64,000 nt of DNA from assembly GCF_019703855.1 (NCBI RefSeq), contig NZ_AP024086.1:4174501-4238500 (forward strand), in the 5' to 3' direction. Under the pieces are notes generated by a model that was not told the origin of the DNA, searched no databases, and worked only from the letters and a program-made list of their open reading frames with translations. Below, piece after piece: positions 26,465-36,451 of this stretch. This DNA comes from Desulfomarina profundi (lineage in GTDB: Bacteria > Desulfobacterota > Desulfobulbia > Desulfobulbales > Desulfocapsaceae). Every line of letters begins with the position of its first letter. The stretch's first letter is position 1. The translations under genes were made by a program, and so were the position numbers.

Positions 26465-27952
26465 ATGGAGAACGTACGTATACTGATTATTGATGACGAG
26501 AAGGTAATCCGTGAGGGTGTTGGACGTGCTCTTGAAAAGAGAGGGTACGCCATCGCCAAGGCCGAAGATGGTAAACGGGGCCTTGAACTGCTCCAGGAGC
26601 AGGAGTTTCATATTGTGCTCACCGACCTGATGATGCCGGGTATTGACGGTTTTGCCGTGCTGGACTGGATCAGGGAAAATCAACCCCATGTGCAGGTCAT
26701 TGTTATCACAGGTTTTGCCACTGTTACCAAGGCGGTTACGGCCATGAAGCAGGGTGCCTTTGATTTTGTCGGTAAGCCGTTTACACCCGATTATATCCGG
26801 GTGGTGATTGACCGGGCCATTGACAAGATCAGCATGATGGCTGAAACGGAACAGCTGCGCAGGGAAAAAATGATGGGGCTGGAAGCCATCGACAAATCCC
26901 AGAGTCGTTTGAAGACAGTCTTTGCCTGCATGGCGGAAGCAGTGATTGTTACCGATACCGACAGTGTTGTTGTGCATCATAATCCGGCAGCCATAAAAAT
27001 TCTCGAGATCCAGACCGACCCATTTATCGGTAAACCCCTTGCCGATTCTATCCGTGACCATGCGGCGGTGGAAATGGTGGCGGAAGCTATCGAGAAAAAA
27101 ATCGTGGTGACACGGGAATTTATTCCGGGCTCCATTTCCCGGAAATTCCTGCGAGCCCACTGTTCTCCCGTTACTTCGGACCAGGGGGAGGTTATCGGTT
27201 CTGTTACCGCCTTTGAAGACATAAGCGCCCATAAGGAAATCGACAGAATGAAGTCCGATTTTGTCGCCATGGTTGCCCATGAACTGAAGGCTCCTCTTGC
27301 CTCTATTGAGCAGATGATTTATGCCTCACGGGTGGGATGTCAGCATGAAGAGGTCAGTTCCTGCCATTCTCTCCATGAACGGATGACGGTCAGGACGAAG
27401 GATTTGCTGAGACTGATAGACAACCTGCTCAACCTCTCCAAACTGGAGAGTGGCACTGTTGTGTTCAATCTGGAACCTGTCCGCGGCACCAATATGATAG
27501 AAGATGTTATTGAAATTGCTTCCCCCCAGGCGGAGGGTAAGAAAATTTCACTGAAGTATAAATCCTGTGATACGGACTGGTGGTTCACTGTTGATTATGA
27601 TCATATGCGAACAGCGATTATGAATATCGTCTCCAATGCGGTGAAATATACTCCGGACGGAGGCGAGGTCCTGATCAGCACCTCTGTTTCCGGAGGTTTT
27701 GTCAATATTGAGGTGAGGGATTCAGGAATAGGAATCCCGGGAGAGGATCTTCCCCATATCTTTGATCGTTTTTTTCGGGTCAAGGGCAAAGCGACCCGTC
27801 ATATTACCGGGTCGGGGCTTGGTCTGGCCCTGGTCAAGGAGGTCGTTGATGCCCACCAGGGATATATTGATGTGCAGTCCAGTCCCGGAGAGGGAACACA
27901 GGTTTCTCTCAGTTTTCCAGTGACTTCAATGGAAGAGACAGTTTCCGTGTAA
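26465..27952 (+). CDS. Hybrid receiver-PAS-histidine kinase
   Basis: The 495-residue protein runs receiver (VRILIIDDEKVIREGVGRAL; phospho-Asp in IVLTDLMMPGIDGF; Lys in FVGKPFTPDY), PAS (about 150-260; AVIVTDTDSVVVHHNPAAIK), HisKA (DFVAMVAHELKAPLASIEQM) and HATPase (NIVSNAVKYTPDGGEVL, RDSGIGIPGEDLPHIFDRFF, GSGLGLALVKEVVD). A receiver at the N-terminus means kinase activity can be set by another phosphodonor. It is cytoplasmic, with no membrane helices. With the kinase at 17173 and the regulator at 25932 it brackets the hdr-met operon, suggesting dedicated control of that complex. Confidence 0.9.
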   Translation: MENVRILIIDDEKVIREGVGRALEKRGYAIAKAEDGKRGLELLQEQEFHIVLTDLMMPGIDGFAVLDWIRENQPHVQVIVITGFATVTKAVTAMKQGAFDFVGKPFTPDYIRVVIDRAIDKISMMAETEQLRREKMMGLEAIDKSQSRLKTVFACMAEAVIVTDTDSVVVHHNPAAIKILEIQTDPFIGKPLADSIRDHAAVEMVAEAIEKKIVVTREFIPGSISRKFLRAHCSPVTSDQGEVIGSVTAFEDISAHKEIDRMKSDFVAMVAHELKAPLASIEQMIYASRVGCQHEEVSSCHSLHERMTVRTKDLLRLIDNLLNLSKLESGTVVFNLEPVRGTNMIEDVIEIASPQAEGKKISLKYKSCDTDWWFTVDYDHMRTAIMNIVSNAVKYTPDGGEVLISTSVSGGFVNIEVRDSGIGIPGEDLPHIFDRFFRVKGKATRHITGSGLGLALVKEVVDAHQGYIDVQSSPGEGTQVSLSFPVTSMEETVSV

Positions 27953-28114
27953 TGTATGGGGAAGCTGTCTGGGGTAGAGCCGAAACGCCTTCTAAGATAC
28001 CATATGCCCTGACCATCTTTTCATCCAAAACAAAAAAAATTCTGATCAACTATCGACCCAAATGGCCCTGCCTGAACTGGTGAATTCAGGTGTGATGTCC
28101 ATGAGAAAGGCGGG

Positions 28115-30625
28115 TTAACCATGTGGAGTGTTCATGTTTCGTTTCGTACGACAGGTTGCCCGGGCCTTGAGCGGATCATCCGGCCAGTAATGTTTCGGGT
28201 ACCTGCCGCTCAGTTCTTTTTTGACTTCACCATATGTTGTTCGCCAGAAAGAACCGAGATCAGTGGTGATCTGGATCGGGCGATGGGCCGGGGAGAGCAG
28301 GTGCAGAGTCACGGGGAGTCGGCCACCGTATATGCGGGGTGTTTCGGACAGACCGAACAGTTCCTGGAGCCGTACAGCCAGCACCGCTTTCTCAGGCACT
28401 GCGTAAGAAATGGGCAGTCGTGAACCGCTGGGTACCTTCAGATGCGTGGGGGCCAGGGTGTCGAGTTGCAGCTGTTGTTCCCAGGAAAGCAGAGAGAGCA
28501 GAATCGTTTTCATGTTTATGTTTTTGAGCTGGCTGAAGCGGTTCATCCCGAAACAATAGGGTTCCAGCCAGGTCAGGTCTTGTGCCAGGTTGGTATTGCT
28601 CAAATCGGGCCAGTCTTCCGTCTGATGATGGAGAAAACAGACTCGCTGCTGCACGTTGACAGCCTCCCTGCTCCAGGGGAGACATTGCAGGTCTGTTTCC
28701 TGTATGGCTTTCAGGAAAACGGCCATGATTTCCTCCGGGTGGGAAGTTTTTACCGGCCGACTGCTGATCTGCAGTTTTCCGAGCATCAGATCCCTCGTTG
28801 TTTTCACCTGCTCTGAGTTTTCATCCCAGACAGTCAGTTCTGATTCGTGGAAAAGGTGGGAATGATCCTGCCGGAGGTTATCCAGTGAGACAGGTGCTGC
28901 CATGAAAATTCTGCCGGATTTTTTTTCTCCATCCACCTGGGGGATGACCAGTGTTTTATTACCCTGCAGTGGATCCGCAGGTTTCAGTCGGCAACCACGG
29001 CCGCTGGACAGTAGATAGTGGTAGTTGGAGCCGGGCCGCAGGCCGCCGATACGATCGGGAAAACCGTAAGCAAGCAGGCTGCCGACACTGGTGTAGTCTA
29101 TTGTTTTTTTGCCGGGAAAACCTCTGAACCACATCTTCGCCTGTGTGAGAATACGGCGGCAGAGCTGCCGGTCGATAAAAGTGTTGCTGTCTGAGCCGGA
29201 TTCAAAATCATCTACTGTTTTCAGACGATCAAGGATGTCGGCGGAATTGGTTTTTCCCTTGCAGATATCTCTTTCGGAAAGAATGGCCGCAAGCAGACAG
29301 GCTGTCCAGCAGAGATTGTGTTTTTTACTGGAAACTATCATCAACCCCAGTCGCGGATGGAGAGGGAGCTCCGCCACTTCCCGGCCTGTCCGGGAAATCC
29401 GTGCCTGGCTGTCTAAAAGTGTTAATTTCTGCAGGAGCTGGACCGCACGATCCCAGTTGGTTTTTCTCGGCCGATCCAGCCAGGAAAGAGAGTCTGGAGT
29501 GTTCACTCCCCAGAGTGCCAGTTCCAGGACAAGCGGAGCCAGGTCTCCATGGAGGATTTCCGGAAGGGTCTGCTCTGCCATATTGTGTTCTTCCGCCCTG
29601 TCCCAGAGCCGAAAGCATTTTCCCGGGGCCAGGCGACCGGCACGACCGGCTCTCTGGGCCGCGGATGCTCTTGAGATTCGTAAAGTTACAAGGCGGGAGA
29701 GACCGCTGCGGCTGTCATAAACGGGGCGGCGAAAATAGCCGCTGTCCACAACACAGGAAATATTTTCAACAGTGATTCCCGTTTCGGCAATGGGTGTTGC
29801 CAGAATAATTCTGCGACGATTATTATCCCGATGAAAGATCCTGTCCTGCTCCTGGTGGCTCAGATCGCCATAGAGGGGCAGAATAAGTTCCTTTCCCGGT
29901 TGTTTTTCAAGGAGATTTCTGCACCGGTGAATTTCAGGGGCACCGGGCAGAAAGGCAAGGATGTCCCCTGATGTTTCCCCGAGGGCATGGCGGATACCGG
30001 CTGTCATGGTTTGGGGAATTGATTGCTGTGTAGTGGAAGAAAGATGCTCGATTGTGACCGGATAGGTCCTTCCCTGTCCCTCGAGGATCGGAGCATTGCC
30101 GAGAAGTTTGCTGACGGGTTCCATGTCAAGGGTGGCCGACATGACAAGAATTCGCAGGTCTTCACGCAGGGTGCAGAGATCCAGGAGCATGGCCAGGCCC
30201 AGGTCTGTCTGGATGGACCGCTCGTGGAACTCATCCATAATGACGAGACCGATATCCGCAAGTTCCGGGTTGTTCTGCAGCATCCGGATCAGGATGCCTT
30301 CTGTGATGACTTCGATTCTGGTTTGTGTTGAGAGCCGGGTTTCAAAGCGGGTCCGATATCCGATGGTTGTTCCTGTTTTTTCATCTAGAAGACTGCTCAT
30401 TCTGTTTGCAGCCGCCCTGACACCGATTCTTCTCGGCTCCAGAAGAAGGATTTTTTTATTTTCAAGCCATGCCTCACAATAGAGTAGCAGCGGAATGCAG
30501 GTGGTTTTTCCCGAACCTGTGGGGGCGCTCAGGACAGTGTGTCCACGGAAAAGATGTTTTCTGAGCGTTGGGACAAGGGAATAGACGGGCTGGGATTTAA
30601 TTTCCTGTTCTCTTTTTGCGTTCAT
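28115..30625 (-). CDS. hrpB: ATP-dependent helicase HrpB
   Basis: From the ATG at 30625 the protein is 836 residues, the normal HrpB length. Visible motifs are TVLSAPTGSGKTTCIPLL (Walker A), IGLVIMDEFHERSIQTDLGL (DEFH-type box), LVMSATLDMEPVSKLL (motif III), RIILATPIAETGITVENISC and SAAQRAGRAGRLAPGKCFRL (motif VI). The C-terminal HrpB-specific region includes KHYWPDDPLKARAT. It is a DEAH-type RNA helicase of undefined cellular role. It overlaps the end of the upstream HhH gene by 29 nt. A longer start at 30691 lies deeper inside that gene. Confidence 0.9.
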   Translation of the reverse strand: MNAKREQEIKSQPVYSLVPTLRKHLFRGHTVLSAPTGSGKTTCIPLLLYCEAWLENKKILLLEPRRIGVRAAANRMSSLLDEKTGTTIGYRTRFETRLSTQTRIEVITEGILIRMLQNNPELADIGLVIMDEFHERSIQTDLGLAMLLDLCTLREDLRILVMSATLDMEPVSKLLGNAPILEGQGRTYPVTIEHLSSTTQQSIPQTMTAGIRHALGETSGDILAFLPGAPEIHRCRNLLEKQPGKELILPLYGDLSHQEQDRIFHRDNNRRRIILATPIAETGITVENISCVVDSGYFRRPVYDSRSGLSRLVTLRISRASAAQRAGRAGRLAPGKCFRLWDRAEEHNMAEQTLPEILHGDLAPLVLELALWGVNTPDSLSWLDRPRKTNWDRAVQLLQKLTLLDSQARISRTGREVAELPLHPRLGLMIVSSKKHNLCWTACLLAAILSERDICKGKTNSADILDRLKTVDDFESGSDSNTFIDRQLCRRILTQAKMWFRGFPGKKTIDYTSVGSLLAYGFPDRIGGLRPGSNYHYLLSSGRGCRLKPADPLQGNKTLVIPQVDGEKKSGRIFMAAPVSLDNLRQDHSHLFHESELTVWDENSEQVKTTRDLMLGKLQISSRPVKTSHPEEIMAVFLKAIQETDLQCLPWSREAVNVQQRVCFLHHQTEDWPDLSNTNLAQDLTWLEPYCFGMNRFSQLKNINMKTILLSLLSWEQQLQLDTLAPTHLKVPSGSRLPISYAVPEKAVLAVRLQELFGLSETPRIYGGRLPVTLHLLSPAHRPIQITTDLGSFWRTTYGEVKKELSGRYPKHYWPDDPLKARATCRTKRNMNTPHG

Positions 30626-30878
30626 CTGTAAAAGTCCACCAGGGTCTGGCTTCTCCACCTTCCATGAAATGGATGACCGACATGAAAACATCGATCACAC
30701 AGGGGTCGTGCCTGGTTTTTGTAAGAGTACAAAGCTCGCTGTAGAGTGTAAAGGGGTCTTTTCCGATCAGTTGCCGGGGGTGGTGTATGTCCAGAAGCCT
30801 GAGATCCTTTCCCATGGCCGGACCGATATTGGGGAGCTGTTCGAGCTGTGATACTGTTTTCCTGTCCGGTGTTTTCAT
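30597..30878 (-). CDS. Helix-hairpin-helix protein of the Cdd1 type
   Basis: The 93-residue protein begins with an HhH motif (LEQLPNIGPAMGKDLRLLDI). It continues with the Cdd1/pathogenicity-locus pattern: DPFTLYSELCTLTKTRHDPC and VIDVFMSVIHFMEGGEARPW, ending in a Trp-rich WWTFTDERK. Such proteins bind DNA or RNA non-specifically through the HhH. The name of the family does not imply virulence here. It is translated just ahead of hrpB with overlap, an arrangement that suggests joint expression. Confidence 0.8.
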   Translation of the reverse strand: MKTPDRKTVSQLEQLPNIGPAMGKDLRLLDIHHPRQLIGKDPFTLYSELCTLTKTRHDPCVIDVFMSVIHFMEGGEARPWWTFTDERKKRTGN

Positions 30879-30942
30879 TATACTCGGTAGTGTAATCCAG
30901 GAGCTTGTTCAAAAAAATACCACAGATATACAGTTGATATTT

Positions 30943-31061
30943 CTGGGCAGACCTTGAGTGAACATTGTGTAAATTTTGTTCTATTACATGTAGTTGTATA
31001 ATTATTTGTATTCTACAGTTATTCTCAAAATTGCCACAATGTTCAACAGAAATCCGGGCTA
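30943..31061 (-). repeat. MITE-like repeat, partial copy A
   Basis: This is a partial copy in reverse orientation. It contains the 87-bp palindromic core (30959-31045) with ends TGAACATTGTG and the left terminal repeat TAGCCCGGATTTCTGT at 31061-31046. After CTCAAGGTC it diverges from the other copies. Its outer TAG (31061-31059) is the stop codon of pruA. Confidence 0.75.
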
Positions 31062-32698
31062 ATCCGTACTTCTCATAAACGGATAGCTATAATCATTCGG
31101 TGGCACAAAGGTCTCCTTGATGGTTCTGGGTGAGGTCCAGCGAAGCAGGTTCAAAAGAGAACCGGCTTTATCATTGGTGCCGGAACCACGGGCCCCGCCA
31201 AAGGGCTGCTGTCCTACAACAGCACCCGTCGGTTTGTCATTGATATAAAAATTTCCCGCGCTGTAGCGCAGCCTGTCGGTAGCGACGATAATGGCTTTTC
31301 TGTCATCGCCCAGGATTGAACCGGTGAGGGCGTAGGGAGAGGTGCTGTCGCAGAGGGCCAGAGTTTCTTCAAACTGATCGTCATCATAAATGTAGAGCGT
31401 CAATACCGGGGCAAAGAGCTCCTCTTCCATGGAACGGTAACGTGGGTCGGTTGTGACCAGTACGGTCGGTTCAATGAAATACCCTGTTGTTTTGTCACCA
31501 GTGCCGCCGAAAATGATCTCAACTGTATCATTTTTTTCAGCTTCTCCGATAAACGCCATGGTTTTATCAAAGGTCGCTTCATCTATAACCGCGTTGTAAA
31601 ACATGAAATCAGCCGGATCACCTGTCTGTTTTTTTATATCTTCAAGGATTACCGTGAGTTCTGTTTTTACGGAAGGCCACAGGGAACGGGGAATATAGCC
31701 CCTTGAAGCTGCAGAGCATTTCTGACCCTGGTATTCAAAGGCACCCCTGGCTAGAGCCACCGCAGCAGTTTCGGGGGTGCGGAGGAGTGGGCAAAGACAA
31801 AATCCTTTCCCCCTGTCTCCCCGACTATGCGGGGATAGTTTTTGTAGCTGTCGATATTGTCGGCCACGGTTTTCCACATGGTGTTGAATACCCTGGTGGA
31901 GCCTGTGAAATGGATTCCTGCAAGATTACGGTCCGTTAATACCTGTGGTCCGATCTTTTCGCCGGGTCCCGGAATAAAATTAATTACCCCCGGTGGAAGT
32001 CCCGCTTCAAGAAGAATCCGCATTACATACCAGGAGCTGAGTACAGAGGTGGAGGCCGGTTTCCAGAGGACAACGTTACCCATCATGGCAGCCGATGTGG
32101 GCAGGTTGCCGGCGATGGCGGTGAAATTAAAAGGGGTCACCGCGAAAACAAATCCTTCAAGGGGACGGTAATCAGTTCTGTTCCAGGTGCCTGAACTGTG
32201 TCTGGCCGGTTGTTCCCGGTAGATCTGTTCCATGAAAAATATATTGAAACGAAGAAAGTCTGCCAGTTCGCAGGCGGAATCTATCTCAGCCTGATAGACG
32301 TTTTTTGACTGGTTCAGCATGGTGGCCGCATTGAGGGTTGTTCTGTATTTACCGGAAATAAGCTCAGCTGCCCGCAGAAAGACAGCGGCACGGCTCTGCC
32401 AGTCCATGGCCTCCCAGCCGTCCCTGGCTTTGAGTGCGGCGGAGACGGCTTCTGCCACCTCATTTGTTCCTGCCTGATGGAAATCAGCCAGAACATGGTG
32501 ATGGTCGTGGGGGCAGACAGCGGTTGCCGTGCGACCGGTCCGTATTTCTTTTCCTCCGATCAGAAGAGGAATATCAAGACGTGTTTGTCGTTGCCGGTCA
32601 AGTTCTGCTGCAAGTGCCTGCCGCTCAGGCGACCCTTTTTTGTAGTCGAGAATGGTTTCATTCTGCGGGGGTGGGGACGAGTAGAATCCATTTTCCAT
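31059..32698 (-). CDS. pruA: L-glutamate gamma-semialdehyde (P5C) dehydrogenase, frameshifted in this sequence
   Basis: The first frame (from 32698) covers the N-terminal half with FNFTAIAGNLPTSAAMMGNV, VLWKPASTSVLSSWYVM and GIHFTGSTRVFNTMWKTVAD. The second frame (31785 down to 31059) covers ETAAVALARGAFEYQGQKCS with the catalytic Cys, then EELFAPVLTLYIYDD and GQQPFGGARGSGTNDKAG. The join is a run of five C on the coding strand where six are needed. Repaired, the protein has about 546 residues, the normal length of bacterial or eukaryotic single-function P5C dehydrogenases. It oxidises glutamate semialdehyde to glutamate with NAD. The stop codon comes from a MITE end. I see no proline dehydrogenase gene nearby. 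Confidence 0.85.
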
Positions 32699-32866
32699 GG
32701 TTGTTCTCCATTGCCGAAGTATATTATCTGAAGTTCTAAGGACTTTTTGGTTGAATTTAGAATAGCCTTTAAATGAACATACTCAAACAATGGTTACGGC
32801 TTGGAACTAAATCAACTGGAGAGTTTCACCTCCCTTCCGGTTTTGTCATCAGGAGTTGGTTGGATT

Positions 32867-34792
32867 CTACTCATTTCCCCGGCCGACATTTGGGAACAGA
32901 TCCAGATCCGTATGGGGCAGAAACAGGGCCGCCATATAGTGATTCATGAAGTCGATATTGTCTGAGAGCTCGAGGTTGGTCATGAGGGTTCGAACTTCTG
33001 CTCTTTCACGAAAGCGACGATGGTCGGTAAGGCTGATCTGGCAGCCGAGCATCGACGCATTGCCCAGGTAGAAAAAATTATTTCGGTCAATATCAGGAAG
33101 AAGGCCGATGGATATGGCCCGTTCCAGATCGATATGAGCACCGAAATTTCCGGCGAGGATGATTCTGTCAAGGTCATCAAAGCTCAAACCGACAGAAGTG
33201 AGCAGGGTCTGGTAACCGGCAAACATAGCCCCTTTGGCCCGGATAAGGTTATCAAGATCAATTTCAGTGATGACGATATCCTCACCGATAAGCGAATCAT
33301 GGGACCAGGCGATGACATATTCCCAGCCGTCAGTACCCTTTCTGATCCGGGGATGGTTATGATCACGGACGAATTTTCCCCTCTGGTTGATGATTCCGGC
33401 ATCCAGAAGTTCAGGAACGATGGATATCAGCCCGGATCCGCAGATTCCTCTCGGTTTTGTCGCTCCGATGGTGACTATCATCGGGTCAAAGGTTTCGCCG
33501 TGGATATGGAAATTTTCTATGGCTCCTGAACTGGCCCGCATGCCGAATTTAATGCCGCCTCCTTCAAAGGCCGGGCCTGCTGAACAGGCGGCGCAGACCA
33601 TCCAGTCCTTGTTTCCGACTACGATTTCCCCGTTGGTGCCGATATCGATAAAAAGGGTAATGGCATCACTTTTATGCATCTGGCAACTGTGGACTCCCGC
33701 GACAATATCTCCGCCCACGTATGAAGCGACACAGGGATAAAGAAAGAGACGAACGGAAGGGTGGGCCATTATGCCGAGGTCCGCGGCCTTTGTCAGGGGA
33801 AACTGGTTGACGCTTGGAACATACGGTGCCTCGCGGATATATTTCGGGTCAATTCCAAGGAGCAGGTGAGACATTACAGTATTTCCTGCAGCCATGATAT
33901 AACTGATATCACTCGGGTTGATTATGATCTTTTTGCAGATATCCTCAATTATGGTATTGATAGTATAGACTACCTTTTCCTGCAGAATTCTCAATCCACC
34001 GGATCTCTGGGAGTAGACAATCCTGGAAATGACATCCTCGCCATAACCGATCTGGGAATTATAGCCTGAGCCTTCTTCGACAACCTCCCCGCTGTTCAGG
34101 TCCAGGAGTACTCCACAGATGGTTGTTGTACCAAGGTCTATGGCTAGACCGTAGAGCTGATCAGTTGTGTCTCCAGGTTCCACGGCGATAATTCTGTCTG
34201 GTTCCTCTTCCCCTTTTCCGTGCAAAAGAATAAGGGTGACCTCCCAGTCGGCTTCCCTCAAAATAAAGGGAAGTTCGCGTATCAGTTCCGGATGATCATA
34301 ATCGGGCTCGGGATTGTCGGGAAGATGTTTTTTTATTTCCCGAAAGAGTCGCTGCATATCGGAAATATTGTCGTCCAGAGTGGGAGGAGGCAATTTAAGA
34401 AACAGTTTTCTTACCGGTGGTGCAATCTGCCACTCCCCAACCAGGATCTCGAGTGATTCCGCGGAGAGGGATCTTGTCGTTTTCGGTTTTGACTTCAGTG
34501 CTCTGCCGTCGGACTGCACGATTTCAGGAATCTGAATTGTACTATCTGAAACAATTGAGGAGATACAGGCAAGGTGGATGGACTGATTGATTTCTTCACC
34601 GGTCAGGGCAGCAGAATTCCCGGCCTCCAGCTCACCTTCAAGAAGTTGAACCTTGCATTTGCCACAGACACCGTCACCTCCGCAGAACGCGTGGATATAC
34701 ACCCCGGCCTTGGCTGCAGCGGCCAGCAGATTTTCGCCGTGATCAACGGTAATGGTTCGTTTGTCCGGAAGAAATTGAACAGTATGTTTCAT
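32867..34792 (-). CDS. RACo/RamA-like reductive activator of corrinoid proteins
   Basis: The 641-residue protein has an N-terminal [2Fe-2S] ferredoxin domain (HAFCGGDGVCGKCKVQLLEG, then HLACIS), a linker, and a C-terminal ASKHA ATPase (DUF4445): GLAIDLGTTTICGVLLDLNS, IMAAGNTVMSHLLLGID, LFIDIGTNGEIVVGNKDW, RGICGSGLISIVPELLDAG and RIILAGNFGAHIDLERAIS. This is the architecture of RACo, which uses ATP to reactivate cobalt(II) corrinoid proteins such as CoFeSP. No corrinoid protein is encoded in the window, so its client lies elsewhere. It would fit the Wood-Ljungdahl pathway served by the hdr-met operon. GAGG lies 8 nt before the ATG. Confidence 0.88.
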   Translation of the reverse strand: MKHTVQFLPDKRTITVDHGENLLAAAAKAGVYIHAFCGGDGVCGKCKVQLLEGELEAGNSAALTGEEINQSIHLACISSIVSDSTIQIPEIVQSDGRALKSKPKTTRSLSAESLEILVGEWQIAPPVRKLFLKLPPPTLDDNISDMQRLFREIKKHLPDNPEPDYDHPELIRELPFILREADWEVTLILLHGKGEEEPDRIIAVEPGDTTDQLYGLAIDLGTTTICGVLLDLNSGEVVEEGSGYNSQIGYGEDVISRIVYSQRSGGLRILQEKVVYTINTIIEDICKKIIINPSDISYIMAAGNTVMSHLLLGIDPKYIREAPYVPSVNQFPLTKAADLGIMAHPSVRLFLYPCVASYVGGDIVAGVHSCQMHKSDAITLFIDIGTNGEIVVGNKDWMVCAACSAGPAFEGGGIKFGMRASSGAIENFHIHGETFDPMIVTIGATKPRGICGSGLISIVPELLDAGIINQRGKFVRDHNHPRIRKGTDGWEYVIAWSHDSLIGEDIVITEIDLDNLIRAKGAMFAGYQTLLTSVGLSFDDLDRIILAGNFGAHIDLERAISIGLLPDIDRNNFFYLGNASMLGCQISLTDHRRFRERAEVRTLMTNLELSDNIDFMNHYMAALFLPHTDLDLFPNVGRGNE

Positions 34793-35084
34793 AGATATAC
34801 CTCACTGAAGGCTGACGTATGAAAATATCAGCACAATATTCTTGAAGATGATTGCTCGGAAAAAAGGTAAAAATTTAAAATAGAACAACACACCACTCCA
34901 TTTTGAGGGAAGCAATACATAACCCTCGTAGTTTACCTTTTGTTTGTAGAGACAGAGTGATGAATTTAAAGGATTACAAGCAGATACTGATGAGAATAGT
35001 TATTAGTACATAATTATCTTTTCCTGAGTATTTTTCAAGGAGAAATTTCTTGACCAGGATCCCGGCTTTTACGACTGCCTTTCC

Positions 35085-35327
35085 TAGTCCGCATGTTCCC
35101 ATGAACATTGTGTCAATTTTGAGAATAACTATAGAGCACAAACAATGAGACAATTATCAGTGACCCAGAAAAATTTACATAATGTTCACCCAAGGTCAGT
35201 CCAGGCAACGCCATCTTCTACAGTATTTTGGCTGTAAATATTGATCACTATAATTCACTGCCCGGTAAGCGAAGACTCCGGGAACTTTGAACCTGACGCC
35301 GCCTGAACTGATGAGAGATGCGGGCTA
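35085..35327 (+). repeat. MITE-like repeat, copy B
   Basis: Left terminal sequence TAGTCCGCATGTTCCCAT, 87-bp core 35102-35188 (ends TGAACATTGTG and AATGTTCA), then CCCAAGGTCAGTCCAGGC and the right end CTGATGAGAGATGCGGGCTA. It is nearly identical to copy C over long stretches, with an extra block near 35262-35290. It occupies most of the 34823-35464 intergenic region, where I see no gene. Confidence 0.8.
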
Positions 35328-35450
35328 CGTCGCTACGAAAAATAAAAATGCTCACATATGTCTAATATGCTGCGTTTTTTATTTTCCTATGCTCCTCGGA
35401 GTCTACGCTTACCTGAACTCGAACAAAAAATCTCATTTCTGGACAGACAC
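35328..35450 (+). repeat. Second small repeat, 5'-truncated copy
   Basis: CGTCGCTACGAAAAATAAAA to TCATTTCTGGACAGACAC follows MITE B directly and matches 49772-49881. This copy lacks the left arm (GTCCATAAATG) that gives the 49745 copy its inverted repeat, and carries a 16-bp insertion in the middle. Confidence 0.7.
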
Positions 35451-35464
35451 TAGGATGGAGAATT

Positions 35465-35749
35465 ATGAAAAAGCAAAGACGAAAACACAGTGCAGAATTT
35501 AAGGCAAAAGTTGCCTTTGAAGCCGTTCGAGGAATAAAACCCCCCATTGTATTTTTGAGAAAAATCAAAGCGGAAAGACCAAAAAGCTCTGAGAAGGAAA
35601 AAGCCCGACTTAATCAGAAAGTCGGGCTTTTATCACTGGAAGTTGGTTCCTTCGAAAAAAGTGCAGGCAGTTGGGAATACCCGTCAAAGGACGAAATTGA
35701 TAGACAAGGATTTGCAACTGTTTATCCGCTGCCAATGCTGATTACTTAA
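35465..35749 (+). pseudogene. IS3-type OrfA remnant
   Basis: The first 25 residues (MKKQRRKHSAEFKAKVAFEA and VRGIK) match the start of IS3-family OrfA. The rest lacks the HTH and has lost the expected order. A later segment (LNQKVGLLSLEVGSFEKSAG) may correspond weakly to the OrfA leucine zipper. A perfect 13-bp stem (35599-35631) runs through this part, which argues against coding. No orfB follows. It is a degraded fragment. Confidence 0.6.
35599..35631. terminator. Perfect 13-bp hairpin, probable terminator
   Basis: AAAAGCCCGACTT and AAGTCGGGCTTTT form a perfect stem with a 7-nt loop. A-rich and T-rich flanks make it usable in both directions. It lies inside the IS3 remnant. Confidence 0.6.
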
Positions 35750-35790
35750 TATTAATTTTCCAATGGTATATTAAGCACTTGCTGGAAAAT

Positions 35791-35845
35791 CCGGAGAGGT
35801 GTAAATGTCACTGAAAAACAGTGAATTTATAGTGCCCCTCTCCGG
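35791..35845 (-). terminator. Long hairpin downstream of the PEP-CTERM gene
   Basis: CCGGAGAGG (35791-35799) pairs with CCTCTCCGG (35837-35845), with an inner stem CACTG-AAAAA-CAGTG and further partial pairing. It begins 28 nt beyond the stop of the PEP-CTERM gene on that strand and is followed by ATTTTCC, so it probably terminates that transcript. The T-run is weak. Confidence 0.5.
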
Positions 35846-35872
35846 CTGCTTATATTACTGTTTGCTGAGTAA

Positions 35873-36451
35873 CTATTTTTTACGCCTGATTCTTGATCCA
35901 GCAAGACCAATCAAACCTGTACCAAAAAGGAGCATTGTCGCAGGTTCCGGAACCGGGTCACTGCTGCGGGTGGCAATCAGCGTTGATTGGCTGACCGGAA
36001 TACTGCTGACACTTAACCAAGAAGGATTCGCAATTCCCTGGGAACCACTACCGCTGGAGAAACCAAAACCTGTAGTGGCAGCGAATCCTCCACCAATAGA
36101 AACACCCCAGTCCTGTCCAAAATCATCTGCAGAATAACCACCGGTATAAAAGGTTTCAGATGTGCTGTCAAAATTAAAATTAAATGTGTCGCTCCCAAGA
36201 AGAGGAGTGTCAGTAAAAAAGTCAAAAGTACCAAGTGATGTACCGCTTAAAAAACCTTCAATGTTGAAACTTGTAAGACTGGTTTCATCAATTCGGCCAG
36301 TTCCAATAAGAGTATCGCTGTAGCTGAATGAACCTTCCATGGTATAATTGCCAGCACCGGTCCATGAAATATCAAACGAAACTGCTTCTGCCTGTTGGAC
36401 TACCAGTGAGAGCGCCCCGCATACGATTATTGCTGATAAAATATTTTTCAT
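35873..36451 (-). CDS. PEP-CTERM sorting-domain protein
   Basis: The 192-residue protein has a signal peptide (MKNILSAIIVCGALSLVVQQ, cleavage near AEA) and a Gly/Ser/Thr/Phe-rich body with no Cys beyond the signal. The C-terminal PEP-CTERM tag is VPEPATMLLFGTGLIGLAGS then RIRRKK. The tag directs processing by an EpsH/exosortase system and surface or exopolysaccharide attachment. No exosortase gene is in the window. AAGGAGG precedes the ATG. The function of the body is unknown. Confidence 0.88.
   Translation of the reverse strand: MKNILSAIIVCGALSLVVQQAEAVSFDISWTGAGNYTMEGSFSYSDTLIGTGRIDETSLTSFNIEGFLSGTSLGTFDFFTDTPLLGSDTFNFNFDSTSETFYTGGYSADDFGQDWGVSIGGGFAATTGFGFSSGSGSQGIANPSWLSVSSIPVSQSTLIATRSSDPVPEPATMLLFGTGLIGLAGSRIRRKK

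Noticed and set aside
26423-27280. Long antisense ORFs inside the kinase, hdr, metF and Mo-enzyme genes
   Set aside because: They mirror well-conserved genes, have no ribosome sites and show low-complexity composition typical of shadow frames.
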